From Chitinophaga sancti (GTDB lineage: Bacteria; Bacteroidota; Bacteroidia; Chitinophagales; Chitinophagaceae): a DNA stretch of 64,000 nucleotides. Each line of letters opens with the position of its first letter. The stretch's first letter is position 1. Positions 18,933-27,524 of the stretch are shown piece after piece. The notes beneath the pieces were generated by a model. That model was not told where the DNA came from. It saw only the letters and a list, made by a program, of their open reading frames with translations, and ran no database searches. The stretch is from the NCBI RefSeq assembly GCF_034087045.1, contig NZ_CP139247.1, forward strand, positions 2,940,001-3,004,000, read 5' to 3'. A program made the position numbers and the translations under genes.

Positions 18933-19675
18933 TGAAGAAAATTTACATACGCTATATATTCATACTGATAGTACCCGTATTGATGGCCGTAGATGCTGCA
19001 CCCGCCGACCTGCGTTACCTTGCATCTTCCAAATCAGTAGCCCAGGCAGGCATTGTCATCAATGGCAATCACCTGTACATTGCAGACAATGATGCTGTCG
19101 TGAATTATGACCTTTCTCAGCCTGCTGCACCTGTGGAAACCGCTCGTGAAAACCTGAGCATGACGGTAGACACCATGTACCTGTACAATGATAACCTTGT
19201 CATATGCCGTGATAATTATTATGGTACCGTGGTGTATGATGTTTCTTCAGGAGGGTTCAATGCATCTGGTTTTTACTGGCAATGGAGCGCCTGCAACAAG
19301 GTGACCTTATATGACGATAAAGCATTCGTGGTTGATAAACCAGGCTACTCCTGTACCGGCGATAACCCGGATGATCATGTGAGGATGTACACCCTTACCG
19401 GCAACACTACAACCAGCACTCCCACGGCATTGGCTGCTCAGAATGTAAGTGCATTTGCAGTGACTGAAAATACGGTATATGCCTCCATGGAGAGCCAGGG
19501 GTTGGGCGTAATTGATCTGGCCACGAACCTGGTGAAAACCACCTTTCCTGATAAGGTGTATTATTTCCTGCAGGTCGCCGGTACAAAGCTGTATGGCAGG
19601 AGTAAGAGCTCACTGGATTGTTATGACATCTCCAATCCTCAGAACCCAAAATTGATTTCACAGCTTTCAAACTGA
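18932..19675 (+). CDS. LVIVD-repeat protein, C-terminal half
   Basis: From the ATG at 18932 this is 247 residues; a start at 18920 would add four. The first 24 residues (MKKIYIRYIFILIVPVLM, then AVDAAPA) could act as a signal peptide. Repeats follow: GIVINGNHLYIADNDAVVNY and VTLYDDKAFVVDKPGY, then LYGRSKSSLDCYDISNPQNP near the end. These complete the propeller-like set begun in the previous gene. The TAATG overlap would allow translational coupling, but a disrupted single gene is equally possible. The third frame across the junction also reads as a plausible linker (LPEPPQNVVDNEENLHTLYI), which favours two frameshifts in an ancestral gene. Confidence 0.6.
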   Translation: MKKIYIRYIFILIVPVLMAVDAAPADLRYLASSKSVAQAGIVINGNHLYIADNDAVVNYDLSQPAAPVETARENLSMTVDTMYLYNDNLVICRDNYYGTVVYDVSSGGFNASGFYWQWSACNKVTLYDDKAFVVDKPGYSCTGDNPDDHVRMYTLTGNTTTSTPTALAAQNVSAFAVTENTVYASMESQGLGVIDLATNLVKTTFPDKVYYFLQVAGTKLYGRSKSSLDCYDISNPQNPKLISQLSN

Positions 19676-19682
19676 TGTATCT

Positions 19683-20324
19683 ATGAAACAAATTTACTTT
19701 CTCATATGGCTGCTATGCTGTATGACTACGGTGAAAGCACAACAAAAATTAACAGGGTTACGCGTATTCGTCAATGTAGTCTCCTTTACAGAACCCGATG
19801 GCGGACCTGCCCTGGGTTTTGAATATCGTATCAAAAATAATATAAGTGCTGCGCTGGAAGGGCAGTGGATTTTATACAACATGAATAAATACAACAGAGA
19901 AAATTATGGCTTTCGCATCACACCGGATGTAAAGTATTTTTTCCCTGGCAGGCATCAACATTATAAATGGTTCTTTGCAGCACAGGCATTATATAAGCAG
20001 GTAAATCATTACGAGAATTATATCGTTCCTCATGCTGAAAATGGAACGCAGGTGTATGAAGAACTGGTAAAATACGAACAGCAGAAACAGGTGTTTGCAC
20101 TGGGAGGTCGTTTTGGATTTCAGTCTAACTTTGGTGGCAAGGATGAAAAGTTTTTCTTCGAAGCATCTGTTGGCGTAGGCTTGAAATGGAAGTGGAAGCA
20201 CTATACACAGGGGCCGCCGCCGGAAACAGGTTATAAAGAAGGCGATGATTGGTTCCATGTCGATGACGGCGGAGGCGCATTGCCAGACATTCCATTTAAA
20301 GTAAGATTCGGATATCGTTTTTAA
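19683..20324 (+). CDS. Outer-membrane beta-barrel-like hypothetical protein
   Basis: A 213-residue protein with a signal peptide cut after Ala19 (TTVKAQQ). It has alternating hydrophobic strands, for instance GPALGFEYRIKNNISAALEG, and ends with an aromatic residue (VRFGYRF), as expected for a small outer-membrane barrel. It begins 7 nt after the LVIVD frame and is likely co-transcribed with it. The function is unknown. Confidence 0.6.
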   Translation: MKQIYFLIWLLCCMTTVKAQQKLTGLRVFVNVVSFTEPDGGPALGFEYRIKNNISAALEGQWILYNMNKYNRENYGFRITPDVKYFFPGRHQHYKWFFAAQALYKQVNHYENYIVPHAENGTQVYEELVKYEQQKQVFALGGRFGFQSNFGGKDEKFFFEASVGVGLKWKWKHYTQGPPPETGYKEGDDWFHVDDGGGALPDIPFKVRFGYRF

Positions 20325-20325
20325 T

Positions 20326-20385
20326 ATGAAAAGAACATTACTCATTTGCACATCCCTTTTGCCTGCACTGCGGGTAATGGCCTAA
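20326..20385 (+). pseudogene. Signal-peptide remnant ending in a nonsense codon
   Basis: One base after the barrel gene, an ATG opens a 19-residue signal-peptide-like stretch (MKRTLLICTSLLPALRVMA) that stops at TAA exactly where other exported proteins in this window continue with QQ. The frame then stays open for 28 more codons, beginning QEQQVWIPFL, up to a TGA at 20470-20472. This suggests a decayed small secreted protein gene in which CAA became TAA. Confidence 0.35.
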
Positions 20386-20422
20386 CAGGAACAACAAGTT
20401 TGGATACCGTTTCTGATTCCGT

Positions 20423-20430
20423 TATATTTG
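20423..20430 (+). promoter_or_regulatory. -7 box (TATATTTG) of the thiolase gene
   Basis: TATATTTG fits TAnnTTTG and lies 38 nt before the thiolase ATG. Confidence 0.45.
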
Positions 20431-20468
20431 ATTGATAGTCACCAAATCAATCTTAAAGAATTCACGGA

Positions 20469-21641
20469 ATGAAAGACGTATTTATAGTCGCCGCTGTGCG
20501 TACCCCCATAGGCTCGTTTAATGGCGCTTTGTCGACTCTGCCAGCTACCCGGATGGGAGCAATTGTAATCAAAGCCGCTTTGGAAAAAGCCGGTGTGGCA
20601 CCAGGTGCTGTCAATGAATTATTTATGGGCAATGTACTCAGTGCCAACCTGGGACAGGCACCTGCCAACCAGGCAAGTATTTATGCCGGTTTACCGGATA
20701 CAGTACCCTGTACTACGGTGAATAAAGTGTGTGCATCCGGCATGAAATCCATCATGCTGGGCGCCCAGAGTATTATGCTGGGTGATAATGATGTGGTTGT
20801 GGCTGGTGGAATGGAGAATATGAGTGCAGTACCTTACTACCTGGATAAGGGGAGGAACGGGTATAAGTTAGGCCATGGCACCTTGTCGGATGGCATCATC
20901 CGCGATGGGCTCTGGGATCCTTACAAAGATTTTCACATGGGCAATGCCGCTGAGATCTGTGCCACTGAATACAAGATATCGCGGGAGGAACAGGACGAAT
21001 ATGCCTCGCGTAGTTACAAACTTGCCGCAGCAGCATTTGAGAATGGATACTTTAAAGACGAGATCGTACCAGTAGAAATCCCCGGAAAAACAGTCGTTAC
21101 AGTCGCCGAAGATGAAGATTATAAAAAGGTTAACTTCGAAAAGATCCCAACACTAAAACCCACATTCCAGAAAGACGGTACCATTACAGCAGCAAATGCT
21201 TCCAATATTAATGATGGAGCGGCCGCCCTCGTATTGGTAAGTGGAGAGAAGCTGAAAGAACTCGGTCTGAAGCCATTGGCAAAAATCATCAGCTTTGCAG
21301 ATGCCTCGCAGGCACCGGAGTGGTTCACCACTACACCGGTAAAGGCGGTGAATAATGCACTGAAGAAAGCAGGTATGACAATTGACCAGATGGATTTTGC
21401 TGAGATCAATGAAGCATTTTCCTGTGTGCCGATTGCGAACCAGCGGGATCTGGGCCTGGATATGAACAAAGTAAATGTGTGGGGTGGAGCGGTGGCTTTA
21501 GGGCATCCGATCGGGTGTAGTGGAGCAAGGATCGTAGTAACCCTGAATTCCATTTTGCATCAGCATAATGCGAAGTATGGTGTAGCCGGGATCTGTAATG
21601 GGGGAGGAGGAGCGAGTGCTATCATCATCGAAAGAGTATAA
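20469..21641 (+). CDS. Acetyl-CoA C-acetyltransferase (thiolase)
   Basis: A 390-residue thiolase, the full family length. It condenses two acetyl-CoA molecules or cleaves 3-ketoacyl-CoA. The nucleophilic Cys is in NKVCASGMKSI near residue 88; ALGHPIGCSGARI contains the active-site His, and the C-terminal ICNGGGGASAIIIERV contains the second Cys. FAEINEAF precedes them. There is no acyl-CoA dehydrogenase or hydratase next to it, so biosynthetic and degradative roles cannot be separated. Confidence 0.94.
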   Translation: MKDVFIVAAVRTPIGSFNGALSTLPATRMGAIVIKAALEKAGVAPGAVNELFMGNVLSANLGQAPANQASIYAGLPDTVPCTTVNKVCASGMKSIMLGAQSIMLGDNDVVVAGGMENMSAVPYYLDKGRNGYKLGHGTLSDGIIRDGLWDPYKDFHMGNAAEICATEYKISREEQDEYASRSYKLAAAAFENGYFKDEIVPVEIPGKTVVTVAEDEDYKKVNFEKIPTLKPTFQKDGTITAANASNINDGAAALVLVSGEKLKELGLKPLAKIISFADASQAPEWFTTTPVKAVNNALKKAGMTIDQMDFAEINEAFSCVPIANQRDLGLDMNKVNVWGGAVALGHPIGCSGARIVVTLNSILHQHNAKYGVAGICNGGGGASAIIIERV

Positions 21642-21681
21642 AAAAAGAAGGATCTGCCACCCGGCAGATCCTTCTTTTTTT
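21640..21681. terminator. Terminator after the thiolase gene
   Basis: A 19-bp stem, AAAAAAAGAAGGATCTGCC with its complement around an ACCC loop, with A/T runs that serve both strands. The sequence AAAGGCAGATCCTTTT repeats part of the arm just downstream. Confidence 0.85.
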
Positions 21682-21695
21682 AAAGGCAGATCCTT

Positions 21696-22334
21696 TTATC
21701 TGTATAAACTTAAAGTCGTATCCAGTTTGGCCATCTTCCCTGCATCTTCCACCATATTCAGGTGCAACCACACGCTGTCCTTCCCTCTTTTTTCCATCTT
21801 TACCGCCAGCACATTTTTCTCAGGCATAATCACATCGCTGGTGATCTTTTCAAATAAAAAGAACTTATCCTGCACCAGGCTAAATGTCGGGTGTCGGTCT
21901 ATAATGTCTATTGACTTGGTTTGCAGGGCAAAATCATCATCGATCCGGTACCTTTCCATCCGGGAGTCAGACAATAACCCTAAACCGGTAATAACCGCCA
22001 GTGTACGCAACGGCGGCAGGAGCAACCCGACTGCCATGACAAAGGGAAAACCATAAAATGCCGCCAGGTATACCCGCTTTCCGGATACTTCAGGTTGGGT
22101 CAGACCATATAATATAATGGCAGAACCAGCATAAAGAGTGAAGAATACCCGTTCCGTATAGGTGCCTTTAAAACCGTACCCGCTGATCAGTAAGATCACG
22201 GAGAGGACAGCAAAAAATAGCATGGTGAGATGGAAATACCACATCAGTTGGGTGATCACAGGGGCTTTCACCTTCTTAATCTTGCAGGAAACGGCTGCGA
22301 GAAAGCAGGTAGCCAGGACGGTAATGGTAAACAT
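21696..22334 (-). CDS. Hypothetical membrane protein
   Basis: A 212-residue protein without a recognised domain. The N-terminal half has four hydrophobic segments, e.g. LTMLFFAVLSVILLISGYGF and FPFVMAVGLLLPPLRTLAVI. The C-terminal third is soluble and charged (VIMPEKNVLAVKMEKRGKDS). It is single on this strand, convergent with the thiolase gene. Confidence 0.55.
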   Translation of the reverse strand: MFTITVLATCFLAAVSCKIKKVKAPVITQLMWYFHLTMLFFAVLSVILLISGYGFKGTYTERVFFTLYAGSAIILYGLTQPEVSGKRVYLAAFYGFPFVMAVGLLLPPLRTLAVITGLGLLSDSRMERYRIDDDFALQTKSIDIIDRHPTFSLVQDKFFLFEKITSDVIMPEKNVLAVKMEKRGKDSVWLHLNMVEDAGKMAKLDTTLSLYR

Positions 22335-22453
22335 AGGTAAGGATAATTCGGCACTAATATATAAATAATTTATATTATTTAGTTAATTACCTCCTCCCTA
22401 ACGGTAGGTCGGGGAGGAGGTAATTAATCTTTGCTTTTTTCACCATTAAACAA

Positions 22454-22461
22454 TAATTTTG
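22454..22461 (+). promoter_or_regulatory. -7 box (TAATTTTG) of pdhB
   Basis: TAATTTTG fits TAnnTTTG. It overlaps the alternative upstream start at 22459 and therefore supports the ATG at 22519 as the true start, leaving a leader of about 50 nt. Confidence 0.5.
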
Positions 22462-22518
22462 CCCCTGCCTTTGGGAAAAGCCAAAGGCATTTATCTTTCA
22501 AACTTTAAGAGTAACAGC

Positions 22519-23502
22519 ATGCGTCAGATAGCTTTCAGACAAGCCTTACGAGAAGCCTTACAGGAAGAAATGCGCCGTGACGAGCGGGTTTTCCTGATGG
22601 GAGAGGAAGTAGCCGAATATAACGGAGCCTACAAAGTTAGCCAGGGAATGCTGGATGAATTTGGGGAAAAAAGAGTGATTGATACCCCTATCGCCGAGCT
22701 GGGTTTCACAGCAATCGGTGTAGGTGCTGCTCAGAACGGACTTCGTCCTGTTCTGGAATTCATGACCTGGAACTTCGCCGTACTGGCCCTGGACCAGATC
22801 CTGAATACTGCTTCTAAAATGCTCGCTATGAGTGGTGGACAGGTAGGTTGCCCGATCGTATTCCGTGGCCCTAACGGTTCCGCTGGTCAGCTGGGTGCTC
22901 AGCACTCCACTGCTTTTGAAAGTTACTATGCAAATATCCCAGGTTTAAAGGTGGTATCTGTTTCCAACCCATACGATGCTAAAGGTCTGCTGAAAGCGGC
23001 TATCCGTGACAACGACCCGGTTGTGTTCATGGAAAGTGAGCAGATGTACGGTGATATGGGTGAAGTGCCTGAAGAAGAATACATCATCCCAATCGGTAAA
23101 GCTGATATCAAACGCGCTGGTAGAGACGTTACCATCGTTTCTTTCAATAAAATGATGAAAGTTGCACTGGGTGCAGCTGAAGAACTGGCTAAAGAAGGTA
23201 TTGAGGCTGAAGTGATCGACCTCCGCACCATCCGTCCGCTGGACTGGTTCACCATCCTGGAGTCTGTTAAAAAGACCAACCGCCTGGTGATCGTTGAAGA
23301 ACAGTGGCCATTCTCCAGCATTTCTTCTGAGATCTCTTACAGAATTCAGAAAGAAGGCTTTGATTACCTGGATGCACCTATCCGTCGTATCACTGCTGTC
23401 GATGCTCCAATGCACTACGCACCAAACCTGGTGAAACTGTATCTGCCGGATATCGAAAGAACAGTGAAACTGGTGAAGGAAGTAATGTACATGAAGAAGT
23501 AA
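22519..23502 (+). CDS. pdhB: Pyruvate dehydrogenase E1 component, beta subunit
   Basis: A 327-residue E1 beta subunit, the normal length with the ATG at 22519 ([18 protein letters not shown]). With E1 alpha it decarboxylates pyruvate on thiamine diphosphate; [20 protein letters not shown] carries the conserved cofactor-side Glu. The transketolase pyrimidine-binding domain covers residues 1-190 and the C-terminal domain about 200-320. No E1 alpha, E2 or E3 gene is adjacent, so pdhB is transcribed apart from the rest of the complex. Branched-chain 2-oxoacid dehydrogenase beta is a less likely alternative. Confidence 0.9.
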   Translation: MRQIAFRQALREALQEEMRRDERVFLMGEEVAEYNGAYKVSQGMLDEFGEKRVIDTPIAELGFTAIGVGAAQNGLRPVLEFMTWNFAVLALDQILNTASKMLAMSGGQVGCPIVFRGPNGSAGQLGAQHSTAFESYYANIPGLKVVSVSNPYDAKGLLKAAIRDNDPVVFMESEQMYGDMGEVPEEEYIIPIGKADIKRAGRDVTIVSFNKMMKVALGAAEELAKEGIEAEVIDLRTIRPLDWFTILESVKKTNRLVIVEEQWPFSSISSEISYRIQKEGFDYLDAPIRRITAVDAPMHYAPNLVKLYLPDIERTVKLVKEVMYMKK

Positions 23503-23520
23503 TTTATTTCAGGGAAATAG

Positions 23521-23551
23521 AAAAAGCCGTCTCAATTGAGGCGGCTTTTTT
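23521..23551 (+). terminator. Terminator after pdhB
   Basis: AAAAAGCCGTCTC pairs with GAGGCGGCTTTTT across an AATT loop (one wobble), followed by a T-run. Confidence 0.85.
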
Positions 23552-23641
23552 ATTTTAAACCAAATAACTTTTTAATTAAACCAAATAAAATAAGTCAGAT
23601 TAATTTCATCAGGCGAAATCAATTTAATTTCTAAAAAATTC

Positions 23642-24529
23642 TCAACCAAATAAGTCAGAAGACAAATAACGGTCTCCCCTGTCACAAATAATACAAACAA
23701 TCACTCCTTTATCCAGCTCCTTCGATAACCGCTCTGCCGCAGACACCGCACCACCACTACTCATGCCACAAAATACCCCTTCTTCCCTGGCTAGTCTCCT
23801 CGTCATGGCTCTTGCCTCGTCTTCCGCTATATCCATGATCCTGTCTACCCGCTGGCGATCAAAGATCTTTGGCAGGTAAGCTTCCGGCCATTTGCGGATA
23901 CCTGGTATCTTTGACCCATCCGTTGGCTGACAACCTACGATCTGTACTGCTTCATTCACCTCCTTCAGGTATTTAGACACACCCATAATGGTACCTGTAG
24001 TACCCATAGCACTTACAAAATGGGTCACCGTACCTTCGGTATCTCTCCATATTTCAGGTCCTGTGGTTTTATAGTGCATGTTGTAGTTGTCAGGGTTGCC
24101 GAACTGGTTCAGCATATGATAACCGCCTTTGGCCACCTGGGCATTGGCATAATCAATAGACCCTTCCATAGATTGCTCCTTAGGCGTGAGGATCACTTTG
24201 GCCCCAAAGGCTTCCATGGTCAGCACTCTTTCGCGGGTAGCATCTTCCGGCATTACCAGTTCGATCTCCACGCCAAACAGGCTAGCGATCATAGCCAGTG
24301 CAATACCTGTATTGCCGCTGGTCGCTTCTATCAGTTTAATACCGGGTTTCAGTTCCCCTCTGTCCAGCGCACCTTTGATCATGCCATAGGCCGCTCTGTC
24401 TTTCACACTACCTCCCGGATTGGTGCCTTCCAGCTTGGCCAGAATGGTCACATTCGGATTGGCGCTGATGTTCTTCAGCGTTACCATGGGCGTATTACCT
24501 ACCAAATCCAATATTCCTTTTCCTTGCAT
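23642..24529 (-). CDS. cysM: Cysteine synthase B
   Basis: A 295-residue fold-type II PLP enzyme making cysteine from O-acetylserine and sulfide (or thiosulfate). Lys43 in GGSVKDRAAYG binds PLP; SGNTGIALAM is the substrate-binding loop and GTTGTIMGVSKYL the phosphate-binding loop. The short length and the C-terminal GVIVCIICDRGDRYLSSDLF are typical of CysM. It follows the serine acetyltransferase gene by 16 nt on the same strand, so substrate supply and use are co-expressed. Confidence 0.93.
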   Translation of the reverse strand: MQGKGILDLVGNTPMVTLKNISANPNVTILAKLEGTNPGGSVKDRAAYGMIKGALDRGELKPGIKLIEATSGNTGIALAMIASLFGVEIELVMPEDATRERVLTMEAFGAKVILTPKEQSMEGSIDYANAQVAKGGYHMLNQFGNPDNYNMHYKTTGPEIWRDTEGTVTHFVSAMGTTGTIMGVSKYLKEVNEAVQIVGCQPTDGSKIPGIRKWPEAYLPKIFDRQRVDRIMDIAEDEARAMTRRLAREEGVFCGMSSGGAVSAAERLSKELDKGVIVCIICDRGDRYLSSDLFG

Positions 24530-24545
24530 CAGTTATATAATTTTA

Positions 24546-25418
24546 TCACACGTTCACTGTGTTCATACTCCCGTCCGCCCTATAGTAGATCCTGCTGAAA
24601 GGGTCTGTGCTTTTGATGAGCCATACATTACCACCGATAATGCTGTGGTGACCTACCACCGTATCTCCACCCAAAATGGTGGCGCCGGCATAAATTACAA
24701 CATGATCTTCGATAGTCGGGTGTCTTTTGCTCCTCGCCATATCCTTGTCTACACTCAGGGCGCCTAATGTAACACCTTGATACAGTTTTACATGCGCCCC
24801 GATTTCAGTGGTTTCACCGATCACGATACCAGTGCCATGGTCCATGCAGAAGTAAGGAGCGATGACCGCAGCAGGGTGAATGTCGATACCAGTACGGCTA
24901 TGCGCCTGTTCCGTGATCATACGGGGCAGGAGGGGGACGTGCAGTTTTTGTAAAGCATGGGCTATGCGGTAAAATGCAATCGCATAAAACCCGGGATATG
25001 CCCTGATTACCTCATAAAGGCAGGTAGCGGCAGGGTCACCCTGCAACAATGCTTCTGCATCTTTATTCAGTGAATCATAAATATCTGGCGCCTGCGCCAT
25101 AAATTGCTGGCTCAGCTTTGCAGCATCCGCAGGCAATTGTGGTTGCATGGGTTGTAAAAGGTGTTGCAATGAGGATTGCAACATATGCGCATATTCTTCT
25201 AACAACACCACATCTGGCATTACTTTCCCCTGATATTCAGGAAATAACCAGTTGATAAAGTTATTCGCAAACTCGTTTACAGCGCTAGTCGAGGGATAGG
25301 CGGTTGCAGCAGCTTGCTGATGCCTTCTCCTTAATTCTTCTAAAAGTTGTTGCATATGCAAGTGAATTACAGGCCTATAGTGAATCTTCCTATTACCTGA
25401 AATTACGTAAAAGTCCAT
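24546..25418 (-). CDS. cysE: Serine O-acetyltransferase
   Basis: A 290-residue left-handed beta-helix acetyltransferase that makes O-acetylserine from serine and acetyl-CoA. The hexapeptide region includes GIDIHPAAVIAPYFCMDHGT with the catalytic His-Asp, then GETTEIGAHVKLYQGVTLGA and KRHPTIEDHVVIYAGATILG. An inner ATG at 25355 gives 269 residues and a more typical N-terminus (MQQLLEELRRRHQQ); both starts are possible. It leads the cysE-cysM operon. Confidence 0.92.
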   Translation of the reverse strand: MDFYVISGNRKIHYRPVIHLHMQQLLEELRRRHQQAAATAYPSTSAVNEFANNFINWLFPEYQGKVMPDVVLLEEYAHMLQSSLQHLLQPMQPQLPADAAKLSQQFMAQAPDIYDSLNKDAEALLQGDPAATCLYEVIRAYPGFYAIAFYRIAHALQKLHVPLLPRMITEQAHSRTGIDIHPAAVIAPYFCMDHGTGIVIGETTEIGAHVKLYQGVTLGALSVDKDMARSKRHPTIEDHVVIYAGATILGGDTVVGHHSIIGGNVWLIKSTDPFSRIYYRADGSMNTVNV

Positions 25419-25484
25419 AAAAGTAGTAGATAAATATCAAATTGATCGATGAAACCCGATTTGCTACCCAATCCTTTTTTATAT

Positions 25485-25492
25485 TATTTTTG
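25485..25492 (+). promoter_or_regulatory. -7 box (TATTTTTG) of the NtrC-type regulator gene
   Basis: TATTTTTG fits TAnnTTTG and lies 24 nt before the ATG at 25517, in the divergent gap with cysE. Confidence 0.5.
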
Positions 25493-25516
25493 CCTGTTGT
25501 TCACTAAAACCAAGAT

Positions 25517-26701
25517 ATGGCCAACATTCTGATAATAGATGACGAAAAGAGTATCCGCAAAACACTGTCGGAGATCTTAAGCTATGAAGGTTACAAGGTA
25601 GACGAAGCTGCTGACGGCGCTGAAGGCTTTAAGATGTTCAGGGAAAAGCAGTATGATGCGGTCCTTTGCGATATTAAAATGCCTAAAATGGATGGGCTGG
25701 AATTTCTGGAAAAAGCAAAAGAAGCAAATCCGGATGTTCCCATTGTGATGGTGTCAGGCCATGGCAATATCGATACAGCGGTGGATGCCGTGAAAAAGGG
25801 AGCCTATGATTATATCTCCAAACCTCCGGATCTGAACAGGTTGTTAGTCACCCTGCGCAACGCGATGGACAAAAGTACCCTGGTGGCAGAAACCAAAGTA
25901 CTCCGCCGCAAAGTGAACAGAACCCAGGAAATGATCGGCCAGTCAGCTCCTATCCTGAAGATCAAAGAAACCATCGAAAAGGTGGCGCCTACCGATGCCC
26001 GCGTACTGGTAACCGGTGAAAACGGGGTAGGTAAGGAGCTGGTAGCCCGCTGGCTTCATGAGCGTAGTAACCGCGCTTCCGGCCCTATCGTAGAAGTGAA
26101 CTGCGCTGCTATTCCCAGCGAACTGATAGAAAGTGAGCTCTTTGGTCATGAAAAAGGTTCCTTCACCTCTGCCGTAAAGCAACGTATCGGTAAATTCGAA
26201 CAGGCAAGCGGTGGTACCCTCTTCCTCGATGAAATTGGCGATATGAGCCTCAGCGCCCAGGCCAAGGTACTCCGTGCCCTGCAGGAAGGTAAGATCACCC
26301 GTGTAGGTGGCGATAAGGAAATCAGCGTAGACGTTCGTGTGGTAGCGGCTACCAACAAGGACCTGCTGAAAGAAGTGGAAGACAAGAACTTCCGTCTGGA
26401 CCTTTATCACCGTCTTTCCGTGATCCTGATCCACGTACCATCTCTGAACGATCGTCGTGACGACATCCCTGCCCTGGTAGAACACTTCCTGGAAAGTGCC
26501 TGTCAGGAATACGGTATGGCAAAGAAAGGTATCGAGAAGGATGCCATGAAAGCGCTTCAAAACCACAACTGGTCCGGTAATATCCGTGAACTGGGCAACG
26601 TGGTAGCGAGATTGGTCATTCTTTCCGGCAAGACCATCACTTCTGAAGATGTAGTGGACTATGTAGTTCCTAACAGAGAAAAGAAGAAAGTGAATGCATA
26701 A
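25517..26701 (+). CDS. NtrC-family response regulator without a Fis DNA-binding domain
   Basis: A 394-residue protein with a receiver domain at 1-120 (phospho-acceptor Asp52 in LCDIKMPKMDG) and a sigma-54-type AAA+ domain at about 140-365. Walker A is GENGVGKE near residue 167, and GTLFLDEIGDMSLSAQ is the Walker B region. The sigma-54 contact loop, GAFTGA in classical activators, reads GSFTSA at 214-219. The protein ends at YVVPNREKKKVNA, with no Fis helix-turn-helix. No sensor kinase is adjacent. Whether it activates sigma-54 polymerase, and how it finds DNA, is open. Confidence 0.88.
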   Translation: MANILIIDDEKSIRKTLSEILSYEGYKVDEAADGAEGFKMFREKQYDAVLCDIKMPKMDGLEFLEKAKEANPDVPIVMVSGHGNIDTAVDAVKKGAYDYISKPPDLNRLLVTLRNAMDKSTLVAETKVLRRKVNRTQEMIGQSAPILKIKETIEKVAPTDARVLVTGENGVGKELVARWLHERSNRASGPIVEVNCAAIPSELIESELFGHEKGSFTSAVKQRIGKFEQASGGTLFLDEIGDMSLSAQAKVLRALQEGKITRVGGDKEISVDVRVVAATNKDLLKEVEDKNFRLDLYHRLSVILIHVPSLNDRRDDIPALVEHFLESACQEYGMAKKGIEKDAMKALQNHNWSGNIRELGNVVARLVILSGKTITSEDVVDYVVPNREKKKVNA

Positions 26702-26706
26702 TATTT

Positions 26707-26742
26707 AAAAATGCTTCTGCTGTTCAGGCAGAAGCATTTTTT
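26707..26742 (+). terminator. Terminator after the regulator gene
   Basis: AAAATGCTTCTGC pairs with GCAGAAGCATTTT around a short loop, followed by T residues. Confidence 0.85.
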
Positions 26743-26759
26743 CCAATTTGTTAATCACC

Positions 26760-27422
26760 ATGGCCAAACACCTATACTTGTTAAGTGGTATGGGCTCCGA
26801 TGAACGGGTGTTTCAGAACATTTCTTTTCCGGATCAGTATATCGTCCATTTTATTCCCTGGCTCACCCCACTGCCGGATGAAACCCTTGCCGGCTACACT
26901 TCCCGCATGACAGCACATATCCCTGCCGATGAAGATATAACCCTGGTGGGTGTATCTCTGGGAGGTATTCTATCAGTCGAAATAGCCCGCCAGCGCCCTG
27001 TGAGCAAAGTGATCCTGATCAGCAGTATCAAGACTACCGCCGAGCGCCCTGTCTATTTCAACCTGGTACGACGTACCCGCCTGCTGTCATTACTGGCTTT
27101 GCCGGATGCCATCCTTTTTGGAAAGCACCGGGACCTGATGATCCCCTTCTTTTTGAATGCGGAATCACCGGCAGAGAAGGAACTACTACTGGATTATGCG
27201 AGGAATACGGACTTTGTGTACCTCCGTTGGGCCATTAAGATCCTCATCGGTTGGGAAAATGAAGTTGTACCTTCCTCCCTGGTGCACATCCATGGCGGTA
27301 AAGACCTAACTTTACCGATCAGTACTGTCAAAGCGGATTACGTGATCCCCGATGGTGGTCACTTTATGGTATATAACCGGGCAAAGGAAATTACCGATAT
27401 ACTAAAAAAAGAGCTGAACTAA
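26760..27422 (+). CDS. Alpha/beta hydrolase
   Basis: A 220-residue hydrolase from the ATG at 26760; an upstream TTG would add four residues without support. The nucleophile elbow is GVSLGG (Ser) and HIHGGKDLTLPI plus PDGGHFMVYNRA contain the expected Asp and His of the triad. The fold is a minimal alpha/beta hydrolase, substrate unknown. It is separated from the regulator by a terminator and stands alone. Confidence 0.8.
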   Translation: MAKHLYLLSGMGSDERVFQNISFPDQYIVHFIPWLTPLPDETLAGYTSRMTAHIPADEDITLVGVSLGGILSVEIARQRPVSKVILISSIKTTAERPVYFNLVRRTRLLSLLALPDAILFGKHRDLMIPFFLNAESPAEKELLLDYARNTDFVYLRWAIKILIGWENEVVPSSLVHIHGGKDLTLPISTVKADYVIPDGGHFMVYNRAKEITDILKKELN

Positions 27423-27487
27423 ACAATGTTAAAATATTTTAAGAAAACTTTTATCTGTTATTCAGTAGCTTGCAAACAACAGAATAT

Positions 27488-27495
27488 TATATTTG
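27488..27495 (+). promoter_or_regulatory. -7 box (TATATTTG) of lepB
   Basis: TATATTTG fits TAnnTTTG and lies 29 nt before the lepB ATG at 27525. Confidence 0.5.
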
Positions 27496-27524
27496 TAAAA
27501 TTAACTATCTTAAACAACATCTGA

